In this document: piece after piece, positions 46,769 through 60,469 of the stretch
How the letters are laid out: each line of letters starts with the position of its first letter
Numbering within the stretch: position 1 is the stretch's first letter
DNA from: Margaritispora aquatica
Taxonomy: Eukaryota > Ascomycota > Leotiomycetes > Helotiales > Discinellaceae
Direction of reading: 5' to 3'
Assembly (NCBI GenBank): GCA_007644065.1
Contig: VJWN01000016.1
Span: forward strand, 124,001 to 188,000
Length of the DNA: 64,000 bases
Made by a program: the position numbers and the translations under genes
The notes under the pieces: model-generated
What the model saw: the letters and a program-made list of their open reading frames with translations, nothing else
What the model was told of the DNA's origin: nothing
Databases searched by the model: none

Positions 46769-48240
46769 TTTGAGAGAATTTGCAGGTGGATTGATGTAGA
46801 ATGGATGGTATCTCGTGTTAATTTCCGTGCAGTTCTTGACTTCTTATATTGGTGTTTTGGGTGACTTTACTCTCCAAGGTATTGATTTGTAAGAATAATT
46901 TCCAAGCACGACGGCGATTTTTCTTTACTCGAATCTGTAATCCAGCCCCACTTTAAAATGCCCCTCAATCCCATTCATCAACCCCGCCAACGGTCACGGG
47001 GCCTTCGTCATAATCCCAGGTGGACACAACATCACTTCGACTCTACCAAGCTACCTTACCGAGCAGTGAGCTCTCAACCATATCATAGACTCTGATATAC
47101 CTGGAATAACCAAATCCTCATTTTTCTTTTGCCGATACCCTCAAGATCTTCATATCAGTACCATTGTCATTCGTTGAAGGCTAGACTTTCACAACTAGCG
47201 AACCCAATTGATACACCCTCGGTATCCCGCGACTGTCGATACACCTTGCTATTTTACAGTGATTTTATAACCTATGTTCTTCGATTTCTATGCCAGGAGG
47301 TCATAGACACCAGCTGACTTATTGTTAAGAAAGTGTGGAGTTGTGGCGTTTGGTACCAGAATTCAGCTCAGTTTATCTTGGCCACAGAGCGTCAAGCTCT
47401 TCGTGGTATTGGCTACTATCTGATGGATACACACAAAATATAGTAGTTTAGCAAGTTAGGCGACATGATGGCATATCTAGGTACTCTTAGATGAGCAGTT
47501 CGGATTAATGTGATGTTGAAACAAATTTGGTCAACTCTATGAGTATCTTGTCTTTCCAACGATAAGTCGAAGGCATTTGATCGAATAACATTACGTTTCT
47601 TGTCTTGCCAAAATGACCTGTCACTTTCATAATCTCATCTTTTCACATTGAGCGTGGTCGTTGAAAGAAGGAAGATGAATTCGTCCCTTTGATTTGCCTC
47701 CTCGCTTAACTTCCAGGCGATCCCCACCTCCTGTCACCAAATCACATCTCCCTATTGCGATCTGTCAATATTAACATACAAATCTGCAGAAGCTCAAAGC
47801 TCTCGAAGACTGCTTGGCCTTCGATCTGGTAACACGAAAACTATAAAGCGCCAGTATCTAGCAAGGTTCTGCTTGGTCTTCGATCTGGTAACACGAAAAC
47901 TATAAACCGCTAGTATCTGGGAAGGTTTAGCTTTTCTTTTGTGCTGCTTCTTTTTGTTTTTTTGCAGCTGCTTCCATTTGTACAGCTTCTTTCTTTTTCT
48001 GCTGAACAAATTCATATACCCGTCTTGATCAATCTGCAATCTAAGAGAGAGCTCGATATTCACTTCATACAGCTGCTATACTGGCACATACGACGTCTCA
48101 GTCTTAGATCGAGTTTGCAAGAGATCACCCCTCGCTCAATCTGCTGCACGTTCTAGTGTAAGTTGAGATACATCCCGATCTTTACTTAACTTCAGGCCTA
48201 TCTCTAACATGTCAAAGCAAATTACAACCCACTCGCAAAG
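46769..48240. other. Divergent promoter region, WD40 and MYND genes
   Basis: 1.47 kb without supported coding sequence. It contains the 59-bp tandem duplication at 47810-47927. A possible 38-bp leader intron (about 48158-48195, gtaagt...cttcag) lies just before the MYND start. Confidence 0.5.
47810..47927 (+). repeat. 59-bp tandem duplication
   Basis: Two adjacent 59-bp units (47810-47868 and 47869-47927) differ at only about five or six positions. Each carries an ACTATAAA box, so the duplication could double a core-promoter element of the MYND gene, 315-430 bp upstream of its ATG. Confidence 0.9.
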
Positions 48241-49746
48241 ATGGCATTCGAAAAATGTGTTATCTGCGGTAACGGCACCAAGGACAGATGCAGCGGTTGC
48301 AAGGCAGTTACCTACTGCTCAAAGGAATGCCAACTCCTAGATCGACCACTGCACAAGATTCTCTGCAGCAAGTACTATTCATTCCTGGAGACGCGACCTG
48401 CTAGTATCCCTCCAGCCACCGAGCCCAAGAAATACGTTCCTCGCACCCATAAAGACGTTGATGAAGGCGATGACTCTGACTCATTCACCGATTTTGAATC
48501 GGACGACCGCACATCCTTCAAGCTTGCAATACTGTTTCCCGTTGACTCGAAACGTCCGAAGCTGATTTGGCTGCAATGCAAGGAATATGTTGACCACCCA
48601 AGCGAAGCAGCTCATCATTTAGTTGAAGAAAGCCTCGAGACCTATCTCCATGATGTTTCGGATCGTGCTCAGATTGCTCGCTTCGGTAGAGAGATTGACA
48701 TCTATGTAGGTATGGATTCCATTGGCTCGGAGCCTCCTAATGTGTCTATTTGCTGGCTCAACGAGGGCTACGAGACTGTTGATAGGTCCCAAACAAGTAT
48801 TTTCCCTGCTATTGCTGCAGGCAATCTGGCTGTAACTAGTGTCAGGCGTGTAAAAGACAACCATGGTGGGATAGTTACCTTTTACAACGATGTCAACCTT
48901 GCGGATCTTCGACATAGCCTTCAGTACTTGACCCAGCACAACAACATCTTCGAATCTGAGAACGAAAACCCCTACGTCATTCGTGAGAAAAACGAGTGGA
49001 CTAAGGCAGTAATCATCAGCTGCAGCGGCGATATTCACTATTCTAACAAGAGCAAATACCGCCAGGTTTCAATCCACCGCTCCCACGAAGTCTATGCCAA
49101 GAATCCAGCCCTGAGGTCTCCCGTCTCTTACCGGATGGACATCCCACTACTCGTCAAGAAGCTCAACTTCAGCCCAGCTTGGTCCCACCATATCAATACC
49201 GGTGTACACATCGATATTTGCGAAAACTCAGCAGCCAACTTTCTAATGATTAAAGCTGATACTCAAGGTTATGATTGGCACTGCCCTGTGGATGGCTGGG
49301 ACACCGGATTGGATCCTCCAGTATTGGTTGCGCTTTCCGACTTCAAGGATATCACCACTACGCAAGTCGAGGGCTTGGTTGGTTTCATGAAGCGCGTCTA
49401 TAACGTTATGTGGAACGAGATGATGACCACGTACTGGCGCAAGCGATTCTGCGTTAGGCACTTCCAGTCCAAGAATTTTGAGAGGTACATGGATAAGTTG
49501 AAGGCTGAGAAGGTTAAGGATGGAGAGGCTGCTTGGGCTGATGTTGCTCCTCTCCGTGGTGACTGGACTGGGAAGTATGGTATGGTTTTTGATGATACTT
49601 ATGATGACTACCCTGGTGACTATGGTGAGGATGAGGAGAACGACGAAGCTTCGGATCAAGACGAAGAAGACTCCGTGGATAGTGGCTCCGAGCATGGGGA
49701 GAATGGCAAGGCTGTTCATGAGGAACACCTCAAGACAAATAAATGA
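48241..49746 (+). CDS. MYND zinc-finger protein of unknown function
   Basis: Single-exon gene, 501 residues. An N-terminal MYND finger is explicit: CVICGNGTKDRCSGC, YCSKECQLLDRPLHKILC, giving the C-x2-C, C-x2-C, C-x3-C and H-x3-C zinc ligands within residues 6-42. MYND fingers bind proline-rich peptides. The central part (residues about 85-420) has no domain I recognise; it is rich in conserved-looking Trp, Tyr and His, for example DWHCPVDGWDTGLDPPVLVA and WNEMMTTYWRKRFCVRHFQS, as in large MYND families of filamentous ascomycetes. The C-terminal ~50 residues are very acidic. No SET domain is seen, so it is not an obvious methyltransferase. Start ATG is the first in frame and places the finger at residue 6. 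Confidence 0.85.
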   Translation: MAFEKCVICGNGTKDRCSGCKAVTYCSKECQLLDRPLHKILCSKYYSFLETRPASIPPATEPKKYVPRTHKDVDEGDDSDSFTDFESDDRTSFKLAILFPVDSKRPKLIWLQCKEYVDHPSEAAHHLVEESLETYLHDVSDRAQIARFGREIDIYVGMDSIGSEPPNVSICWLNEGYETVDRSQTSIFPAIAAGNLAVTSVRRVKDNHGGIVTFYNDVNLADLRHSLQYLTQHNNIFESENENPYVIREKNEWTKAVIISCSGDIHYSNKSKYRQVSIHRSHEVYAKNPALRSPVSYRMDIPLLVKKLNFSPAWSHHINTGVHIDICENSAANFLMIKADTQGYDWHCPVDGWDTGLDPPVLVALSDFKDITTTQVEGLVGFMKRVYNVMWNEMMTTYWRKRFCVRHFQSKNFERYMDKLKAEKVKDGEAAWADVAPLRGDWTGKYGMVFDDTYDDYPGDYGEDEENDEASDQDEEDSVDSGSEHGENGKAVHEEHLKTNK

Positions 49747-50227
49747 AGAGGGCGCATCTCCGTACTGAATTTGCCTGTCGATATTGAAATGTTACCTACC
49801 AATCAATTGATAGTGCGGTAAAATCGATCAGCTATACTGCTTCAGCATACTTGATAGTCTATCGAATCGAAATTAAATAAGTGCAGCCTGTCAAAAATTC
49901 ACGTATTTGTACTAGATGCGAATATACCCGCAAGGCAATATTCGACCAATTGTTGAAGTGCAGTACAAGTGCAAGCAGAAGCCGCACTTTTTTCAATCGA
50001 AACCATTACCCAAACTAGACGCCCATATTGGCTTTGAGGGTGCAGTGAACCTCGAATATAGTTCGAGTATCCTCTCATACTCCATCTAAGTCCTAAACTC
50101 CGTTCCAGTCCAAGTGAATCCTCGTCCAGTAATCCTGTGGCCCAATCACATCCCCTCAATTCTCTATAAACTCCAAACACCATTAAACCACGAGGCATTT
50201 AATGCAAACAGTTGGTCCAATCTACAC
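49747..50227. other. Intergenic, convergent 3' flanks
   Basis: 480 bp between the MYND gene and the small minus-strand ORF. No feature seen. Confidence 0.5.
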
Positions 50228-50668
50228 CTACGTCTCCTGCTCCATCTCGCCACCCGAATAATACTCCATATCCCTCCTATACCGATGCCTCATGGGCAAC
50301 CTCCTAATCTTATTCAAGAACCAAATCTTGCTCTCATGGCCACCGCCTTCACGCTCATCTTCCTCGAGCATGATCGCCATCTTGACGTATTCCCACGCAT
50401 ACTGCCTCCGCAACATCGGGTACACTTTCTCGCCCGGACGCAGCTTCACCGTGTACTAGAAGAGCGTGAGCGTGTAGCGGATAATCAACCATTCGATGGC
50501 GATCATGATGGGGCCGTCGATGAGAAAGTGGAGGGTCCAGAGGACAGCGAGGAGGAGCACGCCTTGCCAGGTGGGGAGGTTGAATTGGAAATTGCTGCTT
50601 TGGAGTTAGTTGGTTGCATTGGCCGTTGAGGGGGCCTGGTACTTTTGGAGATCTGTGATTGACCACAT
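50228..50668 (-). pseudogene. Small membrane-protein gene interrupted by in-frame TAG
   Basis: ATG at 50668, a first exon of 26 nt, a convincing 48-bp intron (50595-50642; gtacca, branch CTAAC, gcag), then FQFNLPTWQGVLLLAVLWTL continuing into one hydrophobic helix and ending TLTLF at a TAG (50456-50458), 54 residues in all. Directly after it, in the same frame, coding-like sequence runs 75 codons: YTVKLRPGEKVYPMLRRQYA, KIWFLNKIRRLPMRHRYRRD, ending EMEQET at 50228. A TATA-like box (GGGTATAAAAG, minus strand about 50682-50693) lies about 20 bp upstream of the ATG. No spliceable intron removes the TAG. Either a young pseudogene, a short functional product, or stop-codon readthrough. I do not recognise the family. 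Confidence 0.55.
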
Positions 50669-53092
50669 GGTTTGTCCGAATGCTTTTATACCCGTCATAC
50701 TATGATATTATCTTGAACTCCTGATATTGGCCGAATCACATGGGGAGAGTGACGGGTATAAAAAGGCTGTCTTGACAGGATGCGAAGAATGAAGAATATG
50801 TATGGTTTTTTGTGGACGCTATTTCTATCTATCCTTTAGTCAATACACTACCGCATGCAATATTTAGTACACTTTTGGATATATATGGCACTGAAATCAT
50901 ACCAAGCATTCCAGAACCCGATTCTGATTCGCTTTTCCTAAGTGTATAGCGGCTTAAGGCCGAAATTTGTTTCGTATTCATCGAAGAAAGCAACTGAGAA
51001 CGAAGTAGTCTGATGTCATGTGGTAAGCGAGGGACAGGAACCCTCTCACTGGAAAAAAAGTGGGGCTATGTGGTACGCAGATATTCTCACTTTTGAACAA
51101 CAAGCGAGAACAGGAGCATCTGAGGAATTTGATGATACTTTTTGAGGATTTGCGACAATTAGTAACCCGCGAATGTGGTTCAAATTGCTCTTTTGACACA
51201 AGAAATTGCTTACTGTTATGTTTTGAATTTTCATTCGAATGTATGAGTTCAAGAAGCGTATTCAACCTAACGGCTTGCTCGAAGTCCTAGGGTGCATCGT
51301 CCATGAATTTTTTCTTTAAACGTGGACTGAGATGAATCTTTTCCCAATTTTACCTGACACTTGCCATAATCTCTTTTTGGCAAAGATATTGCTATCTTGG
51401 TTTGCAGTTTGCGACCCAGACTAAACATTTTGTTGTGAGATTACTTAGCAGAACTTCTTACACCATAATCGTTCAAGGACGATAGGTGACTTCCGACTTT
51501 GAGACAATGTGTTGGCAGAGATGGACGACTGAAAAAGAGTATGGAAGCTGATCGAATAAGCCCTCTGACTTGCGACGGAGTTCCATCTTAGACCCAGACC
51601 TACTTGTTCTGAACCTCGCCTTTCTCTTCCCATAGATGTTAATGCGCCTTGCTGTGTCTTTTTTGTGATAATTCTGACACCTCTTGCCCAAATGAGATGA
51701 CTTGCTACTAGTCCACATTCATATTGCCATACACACTGCGAATAGCTTCACTTTTGACAAAGTGAAACACATGAGTGATTTCTCGACCAACGGGTTTCCG
51801 AGACAACGCCAAGGTCAGGGGTCGGTGGCTCCGGAGTCACGACATTGGAAGGATATCTGCAGTATGCGGTGCCAGCTGAGCAATGGAAACATCTGATACA
51901 GGCCTTCGGTTGTGCCTCATCATAAGACCGATTGCGATGAGCTGGTGGGTTGCTGAAAATACGAGCGAGATGTATTCATAACTTTGAGTGAGAATAAGCT
52001 CTCCTGTATGTATCTGTATCTGTGTCTGTATCTGCTCGGAATATAAAAATATAAAAAATATATGATCGAAAATAGCTTGATAGCTTCATTGGCTTAGGGC
52101 AAGCCTTAGCCGCTTGATATTCGAGGCATGACATGGTGTGTTGATGGGGAGATAAGATTATTGGCTTGTCCCATGTCTTTTTTGGCCATTTCTCGAGTCT
52201 CGTCCACTTCTGGCAGAGAGAATTGATGCTTGATGGGCGATGAGTAGCTTCATGGCAATATGCTGCAGAGACATTCATGAATCGTAGTGAGGAGGGCATT
52301 CTCATACGACTCCATACTCCATACTCCATACACCCGAATCATCGATGAACGCCATGGTCATCGTTTCCCCCTTTCCCCTGTTGCTAAAACTTGGAGAATC
52401 TTTCTTGACCAGTAAATACAGGCTTCCAACAACGGCAATAAGAAATTGCGGCGCACGTTGTCTGTAACGAGTTAAAACCCCTCCACCAGTATTTCCCCTC
52501 TAGACTCCATACGTCGAAGGTCCAGTTCTGAGGCCTGTCCACCTTTTTGGAAGAGAGCAATAAGCTTCCAGGACTTTGTTCTTCCAACAAGGAGCGACCA
52601 GCTTTAGAAATAATTGTGCATCATTCTTCTTTTATATCTTCAATTCTGCCATCGTGTTATTGTTGCTATTGTCGTTGTTGTTATTGTTATTGTTTGTCGC
52701 AACGGAATCAGCTTCAGCTCTGTCGCAATCTGCCGCCACTCCCCGCTATCGCATGTGGTGATTACCACATCTTACTTACCTACCGAGAACTACTGGGGAC
52801 TATTTTCGAGTTGCTTGGTCTCAATCTGCAGCAGCACCGAGAGAGGGAAACGTTAGACCCCCGTTGTTGAGGAGAAGCGCCAGAAAGCCAGAAACTCTAC
52901 GAAGAACCGAAAAAGCCGTTCGCGCATCATACATACGTACATTCTATCCTCTCAATCATCTACAATTTTATATCCTTCGCCTTAGAGATCGCATTCATTC
53001 GCGTTCCTCCCACCTGCAATTGCGGTTTTCACGCAAGGCAAGGCAAGCCTGACCACCAACCATACTAACCCTAATCGAAGAACAACCCCGCG
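50669..53092. other. Intergenic, SRPK promoter and leader
   Basis: 2.4 kb. No supported gene. The part near 52600-52720 is rich in TTG/TTA triplets and pyrimidines and probably belongs to the kinase leader. Confidence 0.5.
50684..50764. repeat. Inverted repeat of a TATA-box motif
   Basis: TTTTATACCCGTCA (50684-50697) is repeated as its exact reverse complement TGACGGGTATAAAA (50750-50763), 52 bp apart. The arms place TATA boxes pointing outwards in both directions. Confidence 0.75.
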
Positions 53093-55202
<2,110 letters not shown>

Positions 55203-57197
55203 GTCCGCTCCTCTTGAGTCTCGTGGTGGAGGAGGTCAGGGTCAGCGAGCATACATTGCAGCGTCATTCTGTTGATCGTACGCCGTTTCGCCAGAATGTC
55301 GATATCGGGCCGCCTTCATGTAAAGATCTGTGAAAGGAATGAATGAATGGGATATGGCATCACTCGTTTTCACCCCACAGTTTTTCGAAGCGATTTTTTT
55401 TACCAGTTATTCGCGTTAATTCCGTTCATGAGCTACGTTTCTCGGGCTGTGATGAGGATGGTTAGCATGGTTAGATGTGGTGGATACGATGTGTGGGGCT
55501 AGAAAGCTTGAACAAACGATTTATATACGACTGGTGGGTGGATGGATGGAGGGACACAACAACATCGTCTGGTTTGGCGGGCATAGGTGGTTGGTTTATT
55601 GTGGGTTAGTGGGCGGGCTTCATGGCTAGGTCGCTGGATGGATTGACGGATGGCTGTTGGTGTAGTGGGTAGCATTGTGTGACTGGTGAATGGGTGAATG
55701 AAATGGTACATGGTAAATGAAACGGCGTTTTTACGTAGATAGGCAGAGAGCGATGGGAAATTTGTTCTTTCTTGCGCATAAATGGCTGTTCTTACTGGAT
55801 GTGAATTTCTCAATCGTGTCTGATCTCCTTTTTTTCTAATGTGTGTTTCTATGTGAATATTTAAATTGGTGCAAATTCCATGTGAGGAATCAGAAAACGA
55901 ATGTGTGTGTGAATTTGAATTACTCAATTCAACATAAAATGTGAACCAAGGATTAGAAAATGAATGTGTGTGTGAATTTAGGTGAATCGGAGAATGAAAG
56001 TGTGTATTGATGTGGCTCAATGAGAAAGTAGGAAGAAGGAGAAGAAATTCGTAAAGATGAGACCGTCAAACCGGACATGGTCGAAGACGGAGATATGAAG
56101 TAGTTGGATTGCATACATGATTAGTATTGAATTACAATGTGCTCAAATGTTATACACATTTGAAAAGTACCCAAGTACAAATTTCGTCGCTGTCGCTGTC
56201 GCTGTCGAAAACGGGAAAAGAAAGTAGCTGGATAAAATATAAGATCTTCTCACCTCTTGCCATGGACCACTAGTGACTTTCAATGTGTTTGAATATCTTA
56301 CACATTGGGAGGTAAATGTCTACCAATAGAAAATCTAGAGAAAGTGTCTCAATTTTCAGGTCGAGGCTAATAAGACCCGTTACTGTAAAAGAGGGAAATA
56401 TAAGGTACGTATCTAGCTTAGATGGATAGGATGGTCGAGATGGATAGCGACTTAGATTGTGTATAAATATCATACGCATTGGAAAAGTAAAGGTCTATAA
56501 AAAGAAGTTCTAAGAAAAGAAGTTTCGCACGAATGTCTGTTTGCAATACCTATGGTACCTAGATATATATTTTGTACCTATCAACCACTACAGCTTTTGG
56601 CTTTAATCTGACAAGGGCGACTTTGGCTGGCCTTGAGAGTACGGAGGTTAGGTCGGCGATAGCTTGGCTCGCTTCGCTTCGTGTCTAAAGGAGTGAGTGA
56701 ATTTCAGGTAGGGTAAGATGTCTGTAGTGATGACAATTAACAGAGCTGGCACTTGGCATAGAATATAGACCTCGCGGAGTGTTTGCGATTTTGGAGTACT
56801 TGAGTTATATGTGTAATTTATTACCTCGATCTTACTTGACCTTTGAACGAATATCTATGGGTTAGTGTTTTTTGTATCCCAACCTGTGGCGCTTTTGCTA
56901 GACTCGCTTAATTCATGCAGAAAAAGAAACCATATGCTTAATGTGCTTGTATTTGTGAACGAAGTCATGCTATGATTGTTGCTGTGCCCCGTGTATTGGT
57001 ACAGTTTTCTCCCAATACCCCTTTCCCTATTTCCTGCCCTGTTTTCGTTTCCGCTCAAAAGTATGTAGTCACGCACATGAACGATCGAGTGATACCCAAC
57101 ACAAATGTAGCCAAAACACCACCAAACTCCTTAAAATCAGCCAACCGCCTCCCCGCCCATGCCTCGCTATTCGCCAACCCAATATCCATTCCAGATA
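55203..57197. other. Intergenic, convergent 3' flanks with degenerate repeats
   Basis: 2 kb between convergent SRPK and Brl1 genes. No gene. It contains two copies of GAATGTGTGTGTGAATTT (about 55897-55914 and 55962-55979) and three copies of a hairpin-forming repeat (56135-56482). Confidence 0.55.
56135..56482 (+). repeat. Three degenerate hairpin repeats
   Basis: Copies at 56135-56162, 56281-56307 and 56455-56482, each of form CAATGTG-(11-14 nt)-CACATTG. Copy 2 has perfect 7-bp arms; copies 1 and 3 are imperfect. Copies 2 and 3 remain similar for about 70-80 bp downstream. Confidence 0.65.
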
Positions 57198-58646
57198 TCA
57201 ATACATCATATCGCTCTTACTGGGACTCCTATTTCCCTTACTAGGACTTCTATGCACCTTGCTTGGACTCTCGCTTCGCTGGTTCTTACTCGGACTCCTC
57301 TGAGGCGTCATGCTCGGCATGATAGCTTGGTATGTCTGCCCAAACACATCATAGCCGATATCATTGCGTTGTGGTGTCTGGGGTGGCGCGCCCCAGGCAT
57401 TGTATTGGAAGTCCATTGGGTGTCCCTGTTGTTGTGGAGGTGGTGGAAAGTACGCTTGTGGTGGAGACATGGTATGGGACTTGGAGCGAAACATGCCGAA
57501 TGCGAGATTGTTCACCAAGATACAGACGGTGACTATCAGAACGACGAAAATCTAGGCTCGTTAGCTGCTTGTATTCGAAACCTTGGATAGGAGACATACC
57601 ATTGCTTTGTAACTAATAGGCTCGATGAAACTGTTGAAGATTTCGGCAAATGTGTGGGCACTGATCCTGCCTCTTTTGACGCTATTTGGATCCTGATGCA
57701 TACAGTGCTCCCAATTGTCGCATACTGCCTCTAAAGCTGGCAGTCTTGATCCATGTCCGCATTTATTCTCCACAAAATCTCTGGCACATTTCGCCATCTC
57801 AGCCATAATAAGAGCCAGCTCTCCCTCAGAGGCCTTGTTGATATCTGCACTAACTGTCACCCAGAATTTATAGATTCCGAAAATTGTGAGTCCCGCAATG
57901 AAGAAGTTCACGATCAGTTGTGCGTAATACGAGAGAACGTTCGGTAGGTTTGGGTGAGAGTCGATAAAGTGGAAGGTTGATGCTAGCCAGCCTAGTTCGC
58001 GCTCCTTCGTAGCTTTCTTGCCCTTCCTGCTCTTTGGCCTAGACTCTCCAGAGTCCGATTCAGAGTCAAAATTGTCATCTTTGTAGATCTTGCTCAGCTC
58101 ATAAGCTTGATGAGCACGTTTCTGTAATCGCCGTTTCTGTGCAATTGGCGCAAATTTGCCTTTCCGCATATCCAAACGTCCTGGGCTGCTTCCCGAAAAC
58201 CCAGTACCTCCTCTGCCAAAAGCTGGTTGTCGTCCTGCGCTCGCTCCTGCGAAAGTCATTTGGGTGGACTTTGGAGGATCTGGTGTATCGTCTAGATCTG
58301 CTATACCACCCGGAGATGATTCTGCACCAGAAAATTCAGAAAATAACTCTGGCTCAAAAGATTTCTGAGGCGTTTTGAATGATGGTTTAGCGATGGAAGG
58401 TGGATTGCGGAATGGTGTCGCAGGGTTTGTGATAGCTGCTGCTGCAAAAGAACTTTGTATTTTTGGGGTCGCAAATCCAACTGTCGAAGATATTATTAGT
58501 CTTGAATTCAAGCTATATGCAAGATATTTGATGCACTTACCCTTCTCGCCTTTGTGCTGGGGAAATGGTGTAGAAGGATCAACTGGTGCTCGACTTTCCC
58601 ATTGCCAATCCATAGGACTTTCTTGAGTACGTCTTTCTTGAAACAT
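57198..58646 (-). CDS. Brl1/Brr6-domain nuclear envelope protein
   Basis: Integral protein of the nuclear envelope needed in yeast for nuclear pore assembly and membrane lipid homeostasis. CDS is complement(join(57198..57551, 57600..58480, 58541..58646)), 446 residues. Seen: N-terminal MDWQWESRAPVDPSTPF; a disordered Ser/Pro-rich region; a basic/acidic stretch (SESDSGESRPKSRKGKK); then the domain: LPNVLSYYAQLIVNFFIAGL with a first membrane helix, ADINKASEGELALIMAEMAK, the conserved cysteines in CARDFVENKCGH, EAVCDNWEHCMHQDP (disulfide-bridge domain), and a second helix IFVVLIVTVCILVNNLAFGM after the last intron. The C-terminus carries repeated RSPSK/SESPSK motifs, likely phosphorylated. The first intron is 60 bp and keeps frame, but its GTAAGT...CAG signals argue that it is removed. 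Confidence 0.92.
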
Positions 58647-59029
58647 TGCTTAGGATCGATTCTACTATCCGGCTTAGGTTATGAGAGGAGACTGAAGATG
58701 AATCGTTGATGATATCTTGCATACGAGTTGCATACAAGATATCTGGAAAGTAAACAAAAACACGAGAAGCGCCTCGGAATTAAGGTTGGAGCTAAGACCT
58801 TGGCGCGTACCGTCTCGAAATATCAAGCACTGAAAAGCACCTCTGACGACACCTTAACAACCTCACCTTTTCTCTCGACAAGCCTGCGAAGGATTGATTG
58901 CGAATTGCTTCTTCCGCACGAGCAGTGAATTATCTACCAGTAAATTCGGCTGTGTGCTGCAAGACTTCCGACTTCCATTAAAATCTTCTGATTACGCCGA
59001 CTGTCTCCTTACCAACTGCACCTCACAAC
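58647..59029. other. Divergent promoter, Brl1 and IWS1 genes
   Basis: 383 bp shared upstream region of two divergently transcribed housekeeping genes. It probably acts as a bidirectional promoter. No ORF supported. Confidence 0.5.
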
Positions 59030-60469
59030 ATGTCGGATCTGGGAGATTCTCCAATGGCAGATAACCAAGATGTAAACAGTCCTGATTCTGAGGATCGAGA
59101 GGCTTCGGCGCCCATCGGAAACCCAGACCTAGATATGGACGATGCCGACAATGCAGAAGATCAATCTGACAACGAATCCGAGCTTTCAGAAGTCGACGAA
59201 GATGAATTCGCGGATTTCGATCCTACCACTGTTGCCTTGGATGAAAATCGCCCAGCTATAGCAGTTGACGAAGAGATAGCAAGGTCACTCAAAGCAGGCA
59301 AGAGGAAGAAGACTGATACTGAGGGAAAGAAGCCAAAGGAAGCAAAGCGGGAGAAGAAGAAGCGTCCAAGACGAGACGATGACGAAGACCCAGATGGAGA
59401 GGTACTGGATGGGAAGAGAGCCAAGAAATCTAAATCCTCAAGATCAGATGGGGAGAGGAGAAAGGATCGGCCTACCGAGCGTCGACAACCTTCACCAGAG
59501 AATGAGGCCAATTTCACACCAGAGGAGAGACGTAGACGGGCTTTGGACAGGGCTATGGATGATGCTCTCAAGAACCCCAACAAGAGAAGACGCAAGAAGG
59601 ATGAAGTTGTATGTATCTCCTTGCAAGTACTATTGCACGTACTAATAGCGCTGTAGGATCTCGAAGAAGCATTCGATGACGAAATTGCCGCTCTAAAAAT
59701 TCGGATGGAACAGGCTTGTGAGGCAGACAACACAGCCCGTGAACGGGGTCAGCCAGCTATTCATAAGCTCAAGATGCTTCCAGAGGTTGTTGCTTTGCTG
59801 AACAGGAATACCATCCAACACTCCATTGTTGATCCAGACACCAATTTCTTGCAATCGGTCAAATTCTTCCTTGAACCTTTAAATGACGGAAGTTTACCAG
59901 CATACAACATTCAACGGGATTTGTTTGCCGCCCTGATCAAGTTGCCCATCGAGAAAGAGGCTTTGTTAAGCAGTGGTATTGGCAAGGTTGTTCTTTATTA
60001 CACCAAGAGCAAGAAGCCAGAAATCGGTATCAAGCGGATTGCAGAGAGGTTATTGGGAGAGTGGTCCAGGCCAATTTTGAAGCGCAGTGACGACTACAAG
60101 AAACGCAAGGTCATAACGAAAGACTTTGATGTTCAGTATGTATCTCTTAACAGGCTCCAACATAATTGCTAACTAGTATACAGAGCCGCACAACTTGCAC
60201 TTCGTCCCTCAGGAACTCAATCTTCACAACTGGCAAGTTCACAAAGAGTTGGCCTTTCACAGCGTGAGCTGGAACGAGAGCGACTTCTAGCACAGCCCAT
60301 CAGAAGCAACAGAGCTCGTGTTGAATCTGGAAATACCAGTTATACCGTGGCACCAAAGAGTAACTTTGATCCAACCAAGGGGATAGATCCATCATCGCGC
60401 CCAATTGGTGCTGGTGGTATGGAGGCATTCAGGAAGATGACTGCCAAGCAAGGCAAAAAGCGTTCTTAA
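59030..60469 (+). CDS. IWS1: Transcription elongation factor IWS1/Spn1
   Basis: Nuclear protein that binds Spt6 and RNA polymerase II and acts in elongation and mRNA processing. CDS is join(59030..59608, 59657..60135, 60184..60469), 447 residues in exact frame. The N-terminal ~190 residues are acidic then strongly basic and disordered (DQSDNESELSEVDEDEF; KRKKTDTEGKKPKEAKREKK). The conserved core follows intron 1: DDEIAALKIRMEQACEADN, GQPAIHKLKMLPEVVALLNR, the TFIIS N-terminal (LW) domain with NFLQSVKFFLEPLNDGSLPA, YNIQRDLFAALIKLPIEKE, GIGKVVLYYTKSKKPE and AERLLGEWSRPILKRSDDY. The C-terminus ends GGMEAFRKMTAKQGKKRS. All hallmarks of IWS1. Confidence 0.94.

Noticed and set aside
55499..56020. 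173-codon minus-strand His/Ser-rich frame
   Set aside because: Arises from TG-rich degenerate repeats downstream of the SRPK gene.
59161..59733. 190-codon minus-strand Ser-rich frame
   Set aside because: Antisense shadow of the Lys/Glu-rich IWS1 N-terminus; composition explains the open frame.
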